A DNA stretch of 64,000 nucleotides, taken from contig JADYYK010000019.1 of NCBI GenBank assembly GCA_020853705.1, positions 1 to 64,000 on the forward strand, written 5' to 3'. Below, in pieces: positions 62,125 through 64,000 of the stretch. The notes beneath the pieces are model-generated. The model was given only the letters and a program-made list of their open reading frames with translations. It was not told the origin of the DNA and searched no databases. Source of the stretch: Deltaproteobacteria bacterium (GTDB taxonomy: Bacteria > Myxococcota_A > Polyangia > Haliangiales > JADYYK01). The translations under genes were made by a program, and so were the position numbers. Position 1 is the stretch's first letter. Every line of letters starts with the position of its first letter.

Positions 62125-62317
62125 GGCGGATCACGACCCTTCCCGGTCACGGCGCGGCCATGACCGATGCGACCACGCCCCATGTCTGACGGCACGCCAG
62201 ACAACCGAAGCGCTCATCGTGAATCGTCGATTCCGCGGCGCCAATCAAGGAAGTTGTCGACTGTCGCTGCCGTTACGGACGGGTTTGCGAGAGCGCCGTG
62301 GCGGGAAGGCGCGCGGC
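62125..62317. other. Intergenic region with small inverted repeats
   Basis: 193 bp between two minus-strand genes, slightly less GC-rich than the genes. It contains a 6+6 bp palindrome GAATCG-T-CGATTC at 62221-62233 and TGTCTG (62183-62188) with CAGACA (62198-62203). It probably holds the promoter of the CxxCH lipoprotein. The palindromes may be coincidental. Confidence 0.4.
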
Positions 62318-62812
62318 TCAGCGCGGGCGAGCCAGGCCGGCGAGGATGCGGCGCCGGGTCGCGGCCAGCTCGGCGCGCAGCTCGGGCAGCTCGGACGGGT
62401 CACCGAGGTCGGCGAGCTGCTCGTCGAGGAAGCGCAGCGCGGCGCGGTAGCTGACGTGGCGGTAGTCGCTCTGGTTCTTCACCACCGGGTAGCGTCGCTG
62501 CGCGGCGCGCTTGCTGACGCCGCGGTAGACCACCACGCGGATGGTCATCTCGTCACCGGGCTCGAAGCAGGCGCAGTCGGCCCACTGCCACCAGGCCATG
62601 CCCAGCAGCGGAAAGGCCATGGCCTGCGGCCCGAAATCGAAGTAGTCGAGCACCATCATCCGGCCCGGCACGTCGGGTGGCGGTGGCGGCAGCTGCTTGG
62701 GCGAGCCATCGGAGTTCACGCCGGGGGCGCGCGCCTGGGCGGCTGCGGGAGGGCAGAAGCAGACGGTGCAGACGGTGCAGAGCAGCCCGAGGGCCAGGCC
62801 GGCGCGCAGCAT
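62318..62812 (-). CDS. Secreted protein, unknown
   Basis: 164 residues from ATG 62812. Signal peptide LALGLLCTVCTVCFCPPAAA, followed by PPPPPDVPGRMMVLDYFDF and MAWWQWADCACFEPGD, a possible disulphide pair, then a helical C-terminus with ELPELRAELAATRRRI. No family recognised. Eight bp after the hydrolase gene, so probably in its operon. Confidence 0.6.
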   Translation of the reverse strand: MLRAGLALGLLCTVCTVCFCPPAAAQARAPGVNSDGSPKQLPPPPPDVPGRMMVLDYFDFGPQAMAFPLLGMAWWQWADCACFEPGDEMTIRVVVYRGVSKRAAQRRYPVVKNQSDYRHVSYRAALRFLDEQLADLGDPSELPELRAELAATRRRILAGLARPR

Positions 62813-62820
62813 GCGCCGTG

Positions 62821-63672
62821 TTACGCGGCGGTGGCGGCGGCCGTCCCGGCGCGGGCCAGGATCCAGTCGGTGACCCGGGCCAGGACCTGCTCGCGCTCGG
62901 GCTCGTTGAAGAGCTCGTGGTAGAGGCCGGGCAGGATCTCCAGGGTCTTGTCGGCGTGGCTGAGGCCGGCGTGCAGCTCGGTCGAGGCCGAGGGGTGCAC
63001 CAGGGCGTCCTCGGCGCCGTGCAAGGTCAGGGTCGGGATGTCGATGCGGTGGGCGTCGGCCAGCGCGGCGTCCATGGCGCGCATCGAGGCGATGCCGAAG
63101 CCGGTGGTCAGGTTCTTGTGCACCAGCGGATCGGTGGTGTAGCGGCGCACGACCTCGGGGTCGCGACAGATCTTGTCGACCGGGACCAGCCCGGGCAGCG
63201 GGGTGCGCGAGTACAGCTTGTTGACCTGCTGCAGCAGGAAGAACACCGGGGCGGGCGGCTTGAGCGTGGCCTTGAGCGCGGCGCCCGAGGTCACCAGGCC
63301 GCGCAGGCGACCCGCCAGGGGACGCCGGGTCTCGACCCAGCGCACGGCGATGAGGCCGCCCAGCGAGTGGCCGATCATGAACAGCGGCGCGCCGTGGCGC
63401 TCGGCGCGCGCGACCAGCTTGTCGAGGTCGCCGAGGTAGTCGTCGAAGCTGTCGACGTGGACGCGGGTGCCCTCGCTCTGGCCGTGGCCGCGCAGGTCCA
63501 TCATCGAGAAGCCGATGTTGGCCTGGGCCAGGCGCTGCTCGACCCAGCGGTAGCGGCCGTAGTGCTCCGACACGCCGTGCACGACCACGGCGTGGGCGTG
63601 GGCGCCGGGCACCACGCGCTCGCGGAAGTACAGGCTGAGGCCGTCGTCGCTGCCCAGGTAGCCGTCGGTCAT
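62821..63672 (-). CDS. Monoacylglycerol-lipase-type alpha/beta hydrolase
   Basis: 283 residues. Serine hydrolase (S33/Hydrolase_4): VVVHGVSEHYGRYRW, MDLRGHGQSEGTR, nucleophile LFMIGHSLGGLIAV, acid HGAEDALVHP and the catalytic LYHELFNEPER. These match bacterial monoacylglycerol lipases and lysophospholipases, which act on glycerol esters in the cytoplasm. Upstream of the unknown secreted protein. Confidence 0.88.
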   Translation of the reverse strand: MTDGYLGSDDGLSLYFRERVVPGAHAHAVVVHGVSEHYGRYRWVEQRLAQANIGFSMMDLRGHGQSEGTRVHVDSFDDYLGDLDKLVARAERHGAPLFMIGHSLGGLIAVRWVETRRPLAGRLRGLVTSGAALKATLKPPAPVFFLLQQVNKLYSRTPLPGLVPVDKICRDPEVVRRYTTDPLVHKNLTTGFGIASMRAMDAALADAHRIDIPTLTLHGAEDALVHPSASTELHAGLSHADKTLEILPGLYHELFNEPEREQVLARVTDWILARAGTAAATAA

Positions 63673-63709
63673 GCGCGCATCTTACCCGGACTTGCTTTAC
63701 CGTAGCGGC

Positions 63710-64000
63710 ATGAGCGCAGGAGATGGCCCTTATCGCAAGGCGAACGGGGTGCTGGGGCAGGGGCCGCGCACGGTGCCGTTTTCGCTCAAGGCGCGCCTGT
63801 ACAACCTCAACGTGATGTCGATCGTGGGCTGGAGCCTGGTCTCGTTCGGGATGATCTTCGTGTGGGTGTTCGCGATGCAGTCCGACATCGCGGCGCTGTG
63901 GCAGTGGGACGGCCCGCTGCAGCGCGCGCCCGCGCGGGTGGTGTCGTCGCGCGCCACCTCGAACAAGATCAACAAGAGCTACGTGTACGAGTTCACCTAC
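63710..64000 (+). CDS. Membrane protein, N-terminal part (DUF3592-like)
   Basis: 97 residues from ATG 63710 run off the window. A cytoplasmic N-terminus, one membrane span (VMSIVGWSLVSFGMIFVWVF), and an extracytoplasmic start (RAPARVVSSRATSNKINKSY). This fits the beginning of a DUF3592-type protein, whose first span precedes a small beta domain. Divergent from the hydrolase gene across 37 bp. Confidence 0.6.
   Translation, partial: MSAGDGPYRKANGVLGQGPRTVPFSLKARLYNLNVMSIVGWSLVSFGMIFVWVFAMQSDIAALWQWDGPLQRAPARVVSSRATSNKINKSYVYEFTY

Overview
This is a very GC-rich window with tightly packed genes. It has abundant lipoproteins and secreted proteins, a Ser/Thr kinase fused to WD40 repeats, an ECF sigma/FecR pair, two proteins with AgmX/PglI-type TonB-like C-termini, and GTG/TTG starts with TGATG/GTGA overlaps. 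Together these suggest a member of the Myxococcota (Polyangia or Haliangia-like). That assignment is an inference; no rRNA or tRNA gene is present to confirm it. No intergenic gap exceeds 300 bp.

Left part (1-26.2 kb): the C-terminus of cobalamin-dependent methionine synthase (metH), a large secreted TPR protein and an extensin-like/M15-fold protein read rightward. A five-gene minus-strand unit follows: M20 dipeptidase, two paralogous arrestin-like proteins, a metallophosphoesterase, and a DUF5924/DUF2914 membrane protein. The M20 gene is divergent from a lipoprotein lipase and a TetR regulator, and a perfect 10+10 bp palindrome sits in the shared promoter region. Next comes a kinase-WD40 protein translationally coupled to a class III nucleotide cyclase. 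After that lie a phospholipase D-like lipoprotein, a CapA-family phosphoesterase, a GapN-type aldehyde dehydrogenase, an M50-type membrane peptidase, a formylglycine-generating-enzyme-like protein and a pentapeptide-repeat protein.

Middle part (26.2-45.9 kb): this is the most unusual region. A 4,630-residue protein is encoded in a compact minus-strand unit. Upstream of it lie two paralogous ~300-residue proteins flanking a helical-repeat protein, and downstream lies a small YbjN/secretion-chaperone-like protein. A AAA+ ATPase of the type found in extracellular contractile injection systems (eCIS) and a disordered small protein are transcribed divergently. The giant protein has degenerate helical repeats, a central hydrophobic block, an Ala-rich zone, a 6 x 48 bp repeat and two almost identical ~435-residue cassettes. 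Each cassette carries a nucleotidyltransferase-like signature (GS...SDYD...D). No sheath, tube, baseplate or spike gene is visible, so this looks like an eCIS-type ATPase plus giant cargo module separated from any injection apparatus.

Right part (45.9-64 kb): a YfcF-like GST, a zinc-ribbon protein, and an ECF sigma factor/FecR-TPR/outer-membrane-like/vWA-lipoprotein operon with a hexanucleotide repeat. Then come AgmX-type proteins, a run of lipoproteins (two small ones, an amidohydrolase and MsrB), Gre-like and DUF2721 proteins, SrkA kinase, an M48-TerB peptidase, a CxxCH lipoprotein, a monoacylglycerol-lipase-like hydrolase and the start of a membrane protein that runs off the end. Most of these are envelope, stress or housekeeping functions.
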